From contig LXQE01000161.1 in assembly GCA_003326195.1 (NCBI GenBank), positions 29,475 through 89,661 of the forward strand: 60,187 bases of DNA, written 5' to 3'. The notes below the pieces were generated by a model. That model was not told where the DNA came from and made no database searches. It saw nothing but the letters and a program-made list of their open reading frames with translations. Source of the DNA: Nostoc punctiforme NIES-2108 (GTDB lineage Bacteria > Cyanobacteriota > Cyanobacteriia > Cyanobacteriales > Nostocaceae). This document shows positions 8,576 to 16,957 of this stretch, piece after piece. The stretch's first letter is position 1. Every line of letters begins with the position of its first letter. Both the position numbers and the translations under genes were made by a program.

Positions 8576-8714
8576 AGTAGTCAGACAGAATTAATTACAC
8601 AATGTCATTGCGAATGGAGCGTACTCCTACGGGGAAGCAAGCTACGCAGTAGCGTCTCCAAGAGTTGCAAAATAAAGCAATCGCAATGACTGTAAATATT
8701 TTTGTCTGACCACT
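8576..8714. mobile_element. MITE-like palindromic element (139 bp)
   Basis: The ends are AGTAGTCAGACA and TGTCTGACCACT, inverted with one mismatch. Inner arms TGTCATTGCGA and TCGCAATGAC are also inverted, so imperfect complementarity runs about 35 bases per side. The centre holds a GGGGAAGCAAGCTACGC-type segment that recurs elsewhere in this window. There is no coding capacity, so movement would need a transposase in trans. Confidence 0.55.
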
Positions 8715-9100
8715 TATTGAAATATTTATGAGAAAATAAGTATCTTATAAATATCGGGCTGTATTAAATAAAACTTATTCACGGTAATGAGATTTACTAT
8801 ACTTAATTACTGTCAATACTTGCTAAGTAGCCAAATCAATATTTGATTTACGAAAAAATTCAGTACAACTCAAAGAGGCTTCTTGACTGTCGCTTATTGC
8901 CTATAGCCTCTTGCTCTTGCCTCCTACGGATTGCTATATTTCCCAGACTATAACTTTTCCTGGCAGTATCAACAAAATAACTGCCTTTGTCTCCTCCTGC
9001 TGTTTCATACCCCACTCCTCACTCCCGTTCGACTACGCTCACGGCAAGCCTACTCCACATTCTCCATCTAATTCGTGGTCTAAACACCTGAAAACTGCTG
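8715..9100. other. Non-coding stretch before the 21-bp array
   Basis: AT-rich at first, then a pyrimidine-rich part (8890-9070) with short ORFs that have neither ribosome sites nor protein-like composition. I see no gene, RNA or strong hairpin here. Confidence 0.4.
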
Positions 9101-9305
9101 TAACATTGCAAGATTACTCATCAACATTGTAATGTTCCTCATCAACATTGCAATATTCTTCATCAAGATTGCAATGTTCTTCATAAACATTGAAATGTTT
9201 CTCATCAAGATTGCAATGTTCTTCATAAACATTGAAATGTTTCTCATCAACATTGTAATGTTCCTCATCAACATTGCAATATTTCTTATCAAGATTAAAG
9301 CAATT
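9101..9305. repeat. Ten-copy 21-bp tandem array of palindromic CATTGCAATG motifs
   Basis: The core CATTG (or GATTG) occurs at 9104, 9125, 9146, 9167, 9188, 9209, 9230, 9251, 9272 and 9293, exactly 21 bases apart ten times. The consensus unit is TTCNTCATCAACATTGCAATG; the CATTGCAATG core is its own reverse complement in the best copies. The period equals three heptamers and about two helical turns. Both strands stay open through it with 7-residue peptide repeats, which is expected from a period divisible by three. It ends about 150 bases before the gene at 9460. Confidence 0.85.
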
Positions 9306-9459
9306 GCAAAGAAAAATAGGTAAAAACTGAAAACCAAGAAAAATTACTCAGATTGGTTGAGATTTTTTTAACAAATATAATTATCAATAATTTTACTGAA
9401 CCAAAAAACAGCTTTAGTAAGGCAAAGTAGCTTTATAAACCTCACTAAGGAATATATTG

Positions 9460-9855
9460 ATGTCTCGTAAAAAACGTACATCCCGTGTTCTCGAAAAAGC
9501 TGAGTTGAGATCCGCTGGACTCAAAGCAATTGATTCAAATATGAGTTTTGGTGATAATTGCGATTTGCAAAACTTAAGTCAAGCAATTGAGCAGCTAAGA
9601 ACTATGCTTGATGCTTATAACACTGCTTTAACTGTAATTGATTCTTCTAAAACTAAAATTGATGCAATGGAAAAGGCCCTAAATAATCTTACAGACAAGA
9701 TGGTGAGAGGGGTTGCTTTTAAATATGGCAAAGATAGCAGCGAATATGAAATGGCAGGTGGGATTCGTGATAGTGAACGGGTTCGCAAAAGCAGATTGAG
9801 CCGCCTGAAAGCTGCTGCTGGAGAAGCATCAGTTGAAAATCCTAAAACTACCTAA
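9460..9855 (+). CDS. Hypothetical coiled-coil protein downstream of the 21-bp array
   Basis: 131 residues from the ATG at 9460, with AAGG nine bases upstream; a TTG three bases earlier is unlikely. The N-terminus is very basic (MSRKKRTSRVLEKAELR). Residues 40-80 form a probable coiled coil (LSQAIEQLRTMLDAYNTAL, then IDAMEKALNNLTDKMV). A block YGKDSSEYEMAGGIRDSER near residues 90-108 looks conserved in style, and the C-terminus is basic again. I recall this GGxRxSER-type block in uncharacterised bacterial proteins, without a function. No signal or membrane segment. The palindrome array upstream may be its regulatory region. Confidence 0.7.
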   Translation: MSRKKRTSRVLEKAELRSAGLKAIDSNMSFGDNCDLQNLSQAIEQLRTMLDAYNTALTVIDSSKTKIDAMEKALNNLTDKMVRGVAFKYGKDSSEYEMAGGIRDSERVRKSRLSRLKAAAGEASVENPKTT

Positions 9856-10218
9856 TACAGCCCGGATAAAAGCATAAGACAGAGAGCAATAAATCTTCTT
9901 GCAAGGGCTGTAGAGAACGAACACAGGTGACTTTACTGATTAAAATTATTTTCTAAAATACTGCAATTGTTTATGACATATCATAACCTATTGCATTTTT
10001 TTATATTTACTAATGCTCTCTGATAAACAACAATTATATACAGCTATTATCATGCATCATCATGCATATTAGATCGGGGATTTTGTAGCTCTGCTTAACT
10101 TTTTGGAGCGCTGAGAGTCTTGCTATATAGTATTTTCAAGCTTTTTACTTGTATAAATACTGATTAGAGTTTATAGTGATACGGTGTTTTCCGTTCCTTG
10201 TCTCGGCAGATTCATAAC

Positions 10219-10968
10219 ATGATTTATTCTGGCAAATTACACAAGTATTTTGCGGGCATTTCTTTGTCTGTAATTTTAGTAAGTGACTTAGTTCTCACAC
10301 AAAAAACTGCTCCAGTTTTAGCCGAAACCATAAATACATCGATCGGCGATTCTGTGACATTCAGTTGCAATGATAGTGAAGCGACAATCGCAGCTAAAAA
10401 TGGCCCCAAAGTAGTTAATGGAACAGCAAGAATTTACATTGGTTATCAGCAACTCTCAAATAACAAAAACCCTGTAACTATCCGCTTTAATAATGGCATA
10501 AAAGCATGGTGTCGTAATGATTACGAGACAACAAATGACGATGGTACAGGTTACGGATTGTATTGGAATGGAAGTGATGTTTTATATGGCATTTACTCTT
10601 CCACAGGCAGTCAGACAGGTAATGATTTTCGCCGTTTTGCTAGTGGTCGATGGTTGCCTAGCTATGGCAATGGAGGCGGGCCAAAAGCCGCAGTTATAGC
10701 CCGGATTAATCCAGATAATGGCCAGGTTGATTATGCCACATTTTTCTCTTCTAAAAAGTCAGATAGTGGACAAACTAACTCTTTACTTGTCAATTATCTA
10801 TCATGGAATGGCACAAATTTGACTGTGAAAGCAACGTCATGGTGGACTCCCCGTAACACCTATACAAATTCCATGTATTGCTCTGGTTCATCACCTTATC
10901 AATATACAGCTGCATTTACAGGCGATTTAAGAACGATGACCTCAGCTTCAGCCAGTACTTGTAGGTAA
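10219..10968 (+). CDS. Secreted protein of unknown function
   Basis: 249 residues from the ATG at 10219. A signal peptide is clear: basic YSGKLHKYF, hydrophobic AGISLSVILVSDLVL, and probable cleavage after APVLA. The mature part is rich in Ser, Thr, Asn, Gly and Tyr, with several short beta-like repeats (GTARIYIGYQQLSNN, GLYWNGSDVLYGIYSSTGS) and spaced cysteines (SCND, WCRND, MYCSG, TCR) that could form two disulfides. It is probably periplasmic or extracellular. A TTG start 21 bases upstream is less likely. A terminator follows about 95 bases after the stop. No family recognised. Confidence 0.75.
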   Translation: MIYSGKLHKYFAGISLSVILVSDLVLTQKTAPVLAETINTSIGDSVTFSCNDSEATIAAKNGPKVVNGTARIYIGYQQLSNNKNPVTIRFNNGIKAWCRNDYETTNDDGTGYGLYWNGSDVLYGIYSSTGSQTGNDFRRFASGRWLPSYGNGGGPKAAVIARINPDNGQVDYATFFSSKKSDSGQTNSLLVNYLSWNGTNLTVKATSWWTPRNTYTNSMYCSGSSPYQYTAAFTGDLRTMTSASASTCR

Positions 10969-11062
10969 AAGGGAAAAATTCAGCTATCAAATTGAGGAAA
11001 CATATTGTTTCCTGTTGTTTAAGAATTGACAAAAAATTTGGCAATCTAATTCGTAGCCTTAG

Positions 11063-11095
11063 AACCCCGACTTTTCTAAGAAGTTGGGGTTTTTG
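11063..11095 (+). terminator. Rho-independent terminator after the secreted-protein gene
   Basis: AACCCCGACTT pairs with AAGTTGGGGTT (one G-U pair) around a TTCT-type loop, followed by TTTG. Hairpins of this AACCCC/GGGGTTTTT form are frequent in Nostoc-type intergenic DNA. Confidence 0.65.
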
Positions 11096-11121
11096 TTGTT
11101 CACAAATGATTTAGGATTGAC

Positions 11122-11280
11122 TTTGTAGAGACGGCGATTCATCGCGTCTCTTGCCTTAACCGAACAGCATTGGCATTGCTATAGCTAAAACACCATCTCT
11201 TTAGGAGCTAATACCAATTTAATTAATGATTGCAACAACATATCCTTGGGTAAATACGCGATGAATCGCCTCTCTACAAA
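11122..11280. mobile_element. MITE-like element with 25-bp inverted ends
   Basis: The left end at 11122-11147 (TTTGTAGAGACGGCGATTCA...) and the right end at 11256-11280 are reverse complements with a single one-base gap. About 110 bases without coding capacity lie between. The GTAGAGACG...CGTCTCTAC motif also forms the hairpin beside the IS at 34.5 kb. Confidence 0.5.
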
Positions 11281-11360
11281 TGGTCTATTTGTTGCATTCT
11301 TTTTTCAAATTGCTATAATTAGCCAGAAATGGTATGAGCTAATAGAAAATAAAACTTTTT

Positions 11361-11380
11361 AAACCCGCGTGGGCGGGTTT
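11361..11380. terminator. Terminator-like hairpin downstream of rca
   Basis: AAACCCGC and GCGGGTTT enclose GTGG. Read on the minus strand it follows the rca stop by about 75 bases and is followed by AAAAAGTTTTATTTT, so it may end the rca transcript. Confidence 0.4.
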
Positions 11381-11455
11381 AGTCTGTTTAGATGCAGTTT
11401 CTAAGCGTCGATTTAACTTCCGATTTTTAACTCCCGGATTCTGCTGCATCTGCCC

Positions 11456-12727
11456 CTAATTGTTTCCATTTGGACGCTGAATAATTGTCTCCACCACCCG
11501 CCGCTTGGCTTGAGGATCGATACCTACTAAGCGCACATATTCACCGCTATATTCTGACAAAGTTGCCTCTAAATTTGAGATGGCATCAGATTCGGCATCA
11601 ATGTGGCTATGAACACAACTTTGCCAAGAACCTGTGCGAAAACGGCGCTCATCTACGTGTTCAATACTAATTTTGTAACCTTGAGACAATAATTGCCGAA
11701 TCTGTTCTTGTGTCTCTAAAGTTAAATGGGCACTTGATGCTTGCTGTTTCTGGAATTGATTAGTTTTTACTTCTTTGGTTGCGCCATTTGATGGCTGACT
11801 AATTGGTGTTACAACAGCAGGTGGTGTGGATTGAGAATTTCTACCTCGATTTAGTCGATTGTAATCATCAACCAAATGGGAACTTTCCACCCGTTTTTGT
11901 TCGCCAACCAGGAAGTTACCAGACTCGATTAAGTGAGACAGTCTGAAATCTGGTTTTTTAAATTCTGGTGGCCCTTGAGTGCTGTTAACCACATTCAAGG
12001 ATATCTGCTCAAAACCTACTTTATGGATGTAGTTGCGGATTTGTTCGTCATAAATACGCGATCGCAAAGCGCTAAAAAAGTCGATAGACTGATTGACAAA
12101 AGTATCAACTAGCTGTTCAACTTCTTTCTGTGACAATCCATCTGGTTCAAAAATCCCCTTAACAATTCCTACCTTGTCATCTCTATCTGGTTCCCAGTAG
12201 AATTTCTCCATCCGCCCATCCCGAATTAACGGTGCATAGAGGGTAGAAAAATCATTACCTGTGACAATAATCGGCACACGATGTAAAGGTGTGGAGTCAT
12301 AGCTTCCCGGTAACTGCACATCAGTGGGATTATCAGCAATATTCATTAGTGTGGCATTTACCAACTGCGTGTTTACAGTATATTGAGTGCCTTCATCAAA
12401 GCGTCCAGCACCAGCATCTAAATCGTTAATCATTAGTACACACATTTTGCCGCGTACTTTGATCAGTTCTGCTGTTTCCCGATAGCGCAACCGAATCAAC
12501 CGCGCTGGATCTCCCGCATCTGGACTTTCTAATTCGCCGCCAGATACGTGAGTTACTTCGATACCCATTTTCTCGAAGACTAATTGACATTGAAATGTTT
12601 TACCTTCTCCTTTGCGTCCATGAATACCCAGTATCACGGGAACTCGCACGCCAGGAAGCTTCAGGAAATTTTTGGTAATGTGGACAGCAAGTTTGTCCAA
12701 AAAGCGGGGAGCGATGTAGTAACCCAT
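11456..12727 (-). CDS. rca: RuBisCO activase with C-terminal small-subunit-like (SSUL) domain
   Basis: 423 residues. Rca is an AAA+ ATPase that removes inhibitory sugar phosphates from RuBisCO. Walker A GRKGEGKT is at residues 37-44, Walker B CVLMINDLDAG lies around residues 93-103, and DGRMEKFYWEPDR matches the sensor/arginine region of Rca. After a Gln/Ser/Pro-rich linker, the last ~90 residues (YKISIEHVDERRFRTGSWQS...) resemble RbcS; in known cyanobacterial Rca this SSUL domain recruits the enzyme to RuBisCO and carboxysomes. It stands alone, away from any rbcLS genes. A clear ribosome site is not seen. A perfect 27-nt hairpin lies 118 bases upstream. Confidence 0.95.
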   Translation of the reverse strand: MGYYIAPRFLDKLAVHITKNFLKLPGVRVPVILGIHGRKGEGKTFQCQLVFEKMGIEVTHVSGGELESPDAGDPARLIRLRYRETAELIKVRGKMCVLMINDLDAGAGRFDEGTQYTVNTQLVNATLMNIADNPTDVQLPGSYDSTPLHRVPIIVTGNDFSTLYAPLIRDGRMEKFYWEPDRDDKVGIVKGIFEPDGLSQKEVEQLVDTFVNQSIDFFSALRSRIYDEQIRNYIHKVGFEQISLNVVNSTQGPPEFKKPDFRLSHLIESGNFLVGEQKRVESSHLVDDYNRLNRGRNSQSTPPAVVTPISQPSNGATKEVKTNQFQKQQASSAHLTLETQEQIRQLLSQGYKISIEHVDERRFRTGSWQSCVHSHIDAESDAISNLEATLSEYSGEYVRLVGIDPQAKRRVVETIIQRPNGNN

Positions 12728-12844
12728 GAGTTTATGTGATGAAAAATTAACACTTCTAAGATTAATGTTAAGTTTTTTTTTGGGATAGCGATCGCTTTTC
12801 TTTCAGACAAGCTTGTGCTTGTTAATTTGTTGGGTTGATTAGAC

Positions 12845-12871
12845 ATCTTGCAAAAATAACTTTTGCAAGAT
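12845..12871. repeat. Perfect hairpin upstream of rca
   Basis: ATCTTGCAAAA and TTTTGCAAGAT flank ATAAC. It opens a repeat-rich patch (12845-12990) with AAAGGGTA-type and CCCTTTACCC-type segments and a distal TTTCTGCAAG, suggesting a decayed MITE. It could also be part of the rca leader, since it lies on the promoter side of that gene. The rest of the 12.7-13.2 kb gap shows only a short CGTGTTT-GA-AAACACG hairpin at 13149-13164. Confidence 0.4.
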
Positions 12872-13211
12872 ATTGGGGAAAGGTTAAAGGGTAAGGAAAG
12901 GAAAATTCCATACCTTTACCCTTTACCCCCGCCCCTTATCCCCAGAGGGGACCCCACCTTCCCCTTTTCCCCATTTCTGCAAGAAGTCTATTATCTGTTG
13001 CCAAAGTTGAACACGCTCCCAAGCATGGACTCGTGAAAACTGCTGTTATTTAGTAGTGCCAAAGATTTGATTACAATATCAAATGACTTTGATGAGCCAT
13101 TTGTATCATTCCAGGATTACTTAGATTAGCCTATTTTTGAGAATAGAGCGTGTTTGAAAACACGTCCTAGTATTGCATATTGCTATAGTTAATGGAAATC
13201 GTTTGTATCTA

Positions 13212-13466
13212 CTACGTCTCATTAACCGCAATTCCTTTGAAAGCAGACACCGCCTCTTCTGTTAATGTATATGGGTTATTAGGATCTTCAGAAGATGGAA
13301 TACCGTAATTTACAAGAGCAGAATTAATCTTACTGTTTAGTACTGAATCAGGAGGCGTTTCACCACCATATACACTTTTTAATTCCTCATCATCTGTTAC
13401 TTCCTCAATAAACATAACTGGATCTAGATTTAAAGCGACCTTATTTTTGATTTTGTTTTTAGTCAT
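13212..13466 (-). CDS. Small protein with a double-glycine leader-like motif
   Basis: 84 residues. Residues 20-35 read IEEVTDDEELKSVYGG, close to the LSxxELxxIxGG leader consensus of peptides cut and exported by C39-peptidase ABC transporters. The following 49 residues (ETPPDSVLNSKINSALVNYG and onward) are hydrophilic, without Cys, so lanthipeptide rings are unlikely. The N-terminus is strongly basic (MTKNKIKNK). No modifying enzyme or peptidase-transporter is nearby, so if it is a precursor it is an orphan served in trans. It could also be an unrelated acidic small protein. Confidence 0.55.
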   Translation of the reverse strand: MTKNKIKNKVALNLDPVMFIEEVTDDEELKSVYGGETPPDSVLNSKINSALVNYGIPSSEDPNNPYTLTEEAVSAFKGIAVNET

Positions 13467-13704
13467 AAATCACGTCCGAATTACGCATTGTTAACTAATT
13501 ATTGAATGCATACTGAATGTATCATCTGGAAAAAGGAAAAATCAAGGGTTTATACAAAACATCCTACTTTTTTGATTCATGCAATTAGGTAAGAGCTGAG
13601 GACGCGATACCTACGGTAAGCTACGCTAACGCACTTCCTGGCAGTGTGCCATTTGAAAAATGTTCAGCCCAGTGCTGACGATGGCTTTTCGTGTGACAGC
13701 AAAA

Positions 13705-13750
13705 TCGATTGTAAAAAATCTTGAGAGTGCAGTCTCAACGTTACAATCGA
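13705..13750. promoter_or_regulatory. Two-tier hairpin upstream of trmFO
   Basis: TCGATTGTAA at 13705-13714 and TTACAATCGA at 13741-13750 are exact reverse complements; inside them TTGAGA (13721-13726) pairs with TCTCAA (13733-13738). The structure ends about 105 bases before the trmFO start. Nothing coding is seen in the 390-base gap. Confidence 0.4.
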
Positions 13751-13855
13751 CCCAATACTTTATTTGCACTTGTTGCGGTTTAACATGGCTTTTGATTTAA
13801 TTTGACTTCTGTAATGCTGATGGATACTTATAATATGGGAATTAAAAATTGAACT

Positions 13856-15172
13856 ATGGAAACACAACCGATACAAGTAATTGGAGGTGGACTAGCTGGG
13901 ACAGAAGCAGCTTGGCAAATAGCGCAAGCTGGAGTGCCAGTAATTCTGCATGAAATGCGTCCAAAGCGATTTAGTCCGGCTCATCATACAGAACATTTAG
14001 CAGAATTAGTGTGTAGTAATTCCTTTGGGGCAATGGCAAGCGATCGCGCGGCGGGATTATTGCACGAAGAGTTACGCCAACTTGGTTCGATTGTCATCTC
14101 AAAAGCTGATGAACACGCCGTTCCGGCTGGTGGGGCGCTAGCTGTAGATAGGGGACAATTTGGCCAAGATTTAACTGAAACTTTAGCGAGTCATCCTTTA
14201 GTTGAGTTTCGGCGGGGTGAAGTGTCTGCGATTCCTGAAGGGATTGTGGTTTTAGCAACGGGGCCTTTAACTAGTCCCGATTTAGCAGAAGATTTGCAAC
14301 GCTTTACGGGGATGGAATACCTGAGCTTTTTTGATGCAGCCAGTCCGATTATCGTCGGAGAATCGATTAACCGTGACATTGCTTTTATGGCATCACGTTA
14401 TGACAAAGGTGAAGCCGCTTATCTCAACTGCCCAATGAATAAAGAGCAGTACTTGCATTTTCGGGAAGAACTTTGTAAAGCTGAACAAACAGAACTCAAG
14501 GGTTTTGAACGAGAAACGGCAAAATTTTTTGAAGCTTGCTTACCCATAGAAGAACTAGCACAGCGCGGGGAAGATACCATGCGCTACGGCCCCCTGAAGC
14601 CAGTGGGATTGTCAGATACTCGCACAGGGGAACGTCCTTATGCTGTGGTGCAGTTACGACAAGAAGATAAAGCTGGTCAGCTGTGGAACATGGTAGGATT
14701 TCAAACAAATCTGCGTTGGGGTGAGCAAAAGCGAATCTTTCAGTTAATTCCAAGTTTGGAAAAAGCAGAGTTTGTCAGGCTGGGAGTGATGCACCGCAAC
14801 ACTTTTATTAATGCTCCTCAGTTAATGCATCCTACCTTGCAATTTAAAGAGCGTCCGACATTATTAGCTGCTGGACAATTGATTGGTACTGAAGGTTATA
14901 CTGCGGCGGCTGCCGGTGGTTGCTTGGCGGGAATTAATGCAGCGCGATTAGCTTTGGGTAAAGAAGCTTTGGTTTTACCACCAACAACAATGATGGGTGC
15001 GTTATTAGAATTTATTAGTTCCGCATCGCCGAAGCATTTCCAACCAATGCCGCCGAACTTTGGGATTTTTCCCGATTTAGGAATGAAAATCAAAAGTAAA
15101 CCAGAGCGTTATGGACGTTATCGCGATCGCTCTTTAGCTGATTTGGCAAACTGGAAAGCTAATCGTAATTAA
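13856..15172 (+). CDS. trmFO: Methylenetetrahydrofolate--tRNA-(uracil-5-)-methyltransferase TrmFO
   Basis: 438 residues, the usual length for TrmFO. It forms m5U54 in the T-loop of tRNAs using methylene-tetrahydrofolate and FAD. The FAD-binding start IQVIGGGLAGTEAAWQIAQAG (residues 6-26) is present, followed by HEMRP, LVCSNSFGAM (with the conserved Cys), and AGQLIGTEGYTAAAAGG near the C-terminal FAD contact. It starts at the ATG at 13856. It is apparently a single-gene unit; a heptamer repeat begins right after the stop. Confidence 0.97.
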   Translation: METQPIQVIGGGLAGTEAAWQIAQAGVPVILHEMRPKRFSPAHHTEHLAELVCSNSFGAMASDRAAGLLHEELRQLGSIVISKADEHAVPAGGALAVDRGQFGQDLTETLASHPLVEFRRGEVSAIPEGIVVLATGPLTSPDLAEDLQRFTGMEYLSFFDAASPIIVGESINRDIAFMASRYDKGEAAYLNCPMNKEQYLHFREELCKAEQTELKGFERETAKFFEACLPIEELAQRGEDTMRYGPLKPVGLSDTRTGERPYAVVQLRQEDKAGQLWNMVGFQTNLRWGEQKRIFQLIPSLEKAEFVRLGVMHRNTFINAPQLMHPTLQFKERPTLLAAGQLIGTEGYTAAAAGGCLAGINAARLALGKEALVLPPTTMMGALLEFISSASPKHFQPMPPNFGIFPDLGMKIKSKPERYGRYRDRSLADLANWKANRN

Positions 15173-15234
15173 TGGGCATTGGGCATTGGGCATTGGGCAT
15201 TGGGCATGGGGCATTGGTCATTGGTCATTGGTTA
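15173..15234 (+). repeat. Heptamer tandem repeat (TGGGCAT / TGGTCAT family)
   Basis: About five TGGGCAT units, then a TGGGGCAT variant and TGGTCAT units, starting at the trmFO stop codon. This is the short tandemly repeated repetitive (STRR) type known from heterocystous cyanobacteria. Confidence 0.8.
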
Positions 15235-15425
15235 TTAATTCTTCTCCCTCACTCCCTCATCTTCCTCTGCCTCCCCTGCTCACATACCTGCTCAATGCTG
15301 ACATAGCTGGAATCCTTGTGTTACAACTTGGCATACCAATTTAATAATGTGTTGGCGTGGGTGAATTAGATTTTGGGAATAATCCTCATAGTGTTTGAAA
15401 GTATCGTATTGATTAGGTTCGCACT

Positions 15426-16622
15426 ATGAGAGGGCGATTTCTAGAAAAAAAGCAGATTTATTGCTGTTTATCTATTGCATTTTGCTGTATTTTGTGGATT
15501 TGTTTGGCATTAATTCCAGCCCACGCAACGTCTACAGGGTCTATTGATACTCTGCGACAACAGCAGCAACAAATGAACCAGCAGCGTCAGGGTGTAGTTG
15601 GAGAGCGCGATCGCTTAAATAATCTCCAACATGAGGCGCAAAAACACCTCACTGGTTTAAAGCAAAATCTGCAAACTACAGATAGCTATCTTCAAGAGAG
15701 TGAATCACGATTACAACTCGCTACCCAACGCCTCCAGCAGTTAGAAACTGATTTAGATGTGGCAGAACGTTCATATCAGGAGCGGCAAATTGCAACAGTA
15801 GCACGATTGCGTTATCTTCAGCGATCGCCTGCTTTTGCTGGATGGGCAGTTTTGCTCGAAAGTGAAAATATCAGCGATTTTTTCAGCCGTCGTCATCAGT
15901 TGAAGTTAGTGTTTCAGGCAGACCAGAAAATTTTGCTAAAGCTCAACACCCAAGCAAACTCAATCGATAAACAAAAAACGGAAGTAGAACAGCAAAAAAA
16001 TGAAATTGGCTTAATTCGTGAGCAACTATTAGCACAAAAAGCCGATTATCAAACCCAGGCGCAATCACAATCAGAATTGATTCAACGCCTGAATAGCGAT
16101 CGCCTGGCCTTAGAAGCCGCGCAAAATCAGCTAGAAAGAGAATCCAAAAATCTGGAAGTCTTGATTCAACAAAAGGTAGCAGAAGCTGAAGAGGCGCAAG
16201 CAAAAACCAACAGCCGGACAAATATCATCATTCGGGGAACTGGTGTAATGGCATATCCTAGCGATGCTTCTACTAGCAGTCCCTTCGGTTGGCGGGTACA
16301 TCCTATTCTTGGCTATCGTCGCTTTCATGCCGGGTTAGATTTTGCCGCTAGCTATGGCAGTAAAATTCGGGCAGCCGATTCGGGAAGAGTAATTTTTGCT
16401 GGGTGGTATGGTGGCTATGGTAGAGCGGTAATTATCGATCACGGTAATGGCATAACTACACTCTACGGTCATACCAGCGAGTTGTATGTTTCTGAGGGAC
16501 AAGCAGTTGAACGCGGACAAGCGATCGCTGCTGTTGGTTCTACAGGTTTCTCAACTGGCCCTCATCTTCACTTTGAAGTCCGTCGGAATGGTACACCTGT
16601 AGACCCAGCTAATTATCTTTAA
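15426..16622 (+). CDS. M23 family metallopeptidase with coiled coil (EnvC/NlpD-like)
   Basis: 398 residues. An N-terminal signal sequence (basic MRGRFLEKKQ, hydrophobic CCLSIAFCCILWICLALI, cleavage near AHA) sends it to the periplasm. Residues 40-255 form a long Gln/Glu/Leu-rich coiled coil. The C-terminal M23 domain shows FHAGLDFAA (zinc His and Asp), YGHTSE and HLHFEVR (catalytic and zinc His), so the active site looks complete. Such proteins cut peptidoglycan cross-links, or activate amidases when the zinc site is degenerate, and act in cell separation. In filaments this bears on septum remodelling, which is inference. Confidence 0.92.
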   Translation: MRGRFLEKKQIYCCLSIAFCCILWICLALIPAHATSTGSIDTLRQQQQQMNQQRQGVVGERDRLNNLQHEAQKHLTGLKQNLQTTDSYLQESESRLQLATQRLQQLETDLDVAERSYQERQIATVARLRYLQRSPAFAGWAVLLESENISDFFSRRHQLKLVFQADQKILLKLNTQANSIDKQKTEVEQQKNEIGLIREQLLAQKADYQTQAQSQSELIQRLNSDRLALEAAQNQLERESKNLEVLIQQKVAEAEEAQAKTNSRTNIIIRGTGVMAYPSDASTSSPFGWRVHPILGYRRFHAGLDFAASYGSKIRAADSGRVIFAGWYGGYGRAVIIDHGNGITTLYGHTSELYVSEGQAVERGQAIAAVGSTGFSTGPHLHFEVRRNGTPVDPANYL

Positions 16623-16648
16623 AGCTGCGAATTTTATCACAGACGTGC

Positions 16649-16654
16649 TATAAT
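16649..16654 (+). promoter_or_regulatory. -10 element of the tRNA-Arg gene
   Basis: TATAAT lies 12 bases before the tRNA 5' end. No clear TTGACA is seen at the matching -35 distance. Confidence 0.5.
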
Positions 16655-16666
16655 ATGGAAGATTAA

Positions 16667-16739
16667 GGGCGCGTAGCTCAGTGGATAGAGCAACAGATTC
16701 CGGTTCTGTGGGTCGGGGGTTCAAATCCCTCCGCGCTCG
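16667..16739 (+). tRNA. tRNA-Arg (anticodon CCG)
   Basis: 73 bases fold into a full cloverleaf: acceptor GGGCGCG with CGCGCTC (one G-U), D stem GCTC/GAGC, anticodon stem ACAGA/TCTGT around TTCCGGT, and T arm GGGGG-TTCAAAT-CCCTC. Anticodon CCG reads CGG arginine codons. The discriminator is G, and CCA is not encoded. There is no integrase or direct repeat beside it, so it is not an obvious integration site. Confidence 0.95.
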
Positions 16740-16957
16740 TTAGCTATTACAAGACTAACGAAAAAATCGAGAGGTCATTTTCTCTCATGGGATAAACCTA
16801 ATTTACCCTATGAGAAAGAATGGCAACGGATAGTCTGGAATACAAAAATTAGTCTACGTATGTGGTGATTGATATAACACTATACTAGAGATTTTGTTTT
16901 CTCATTCAGTCTCTCACCTTTATTACCTACCCCAAAATTGTTTTAAAAAATCAAACA

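Noticed and set aside
9101..9305. CRISPR-like array
   Set aside because: Units follow each other directly without unique spacers, 21 bp is too short for repeat plus spacer, and no cas genes are present. The same holds for 56799-56945.
9080..9337. Open frames on both strands through the 21-bp array (heptapeptide repeats such as INIEMFL and MRNISMF)
   Set aside because: A 21-bp period keeps any frame open; both frames are pure repeat, lack ribosome sites and look like membrane-like nonsense.
16667..16739. tRNA-Arg as an integration site of a genomic island
   Set aside because: No integrase, no direct repeat of the tRNA 3' end downstream, and ordinary genes on both sides.
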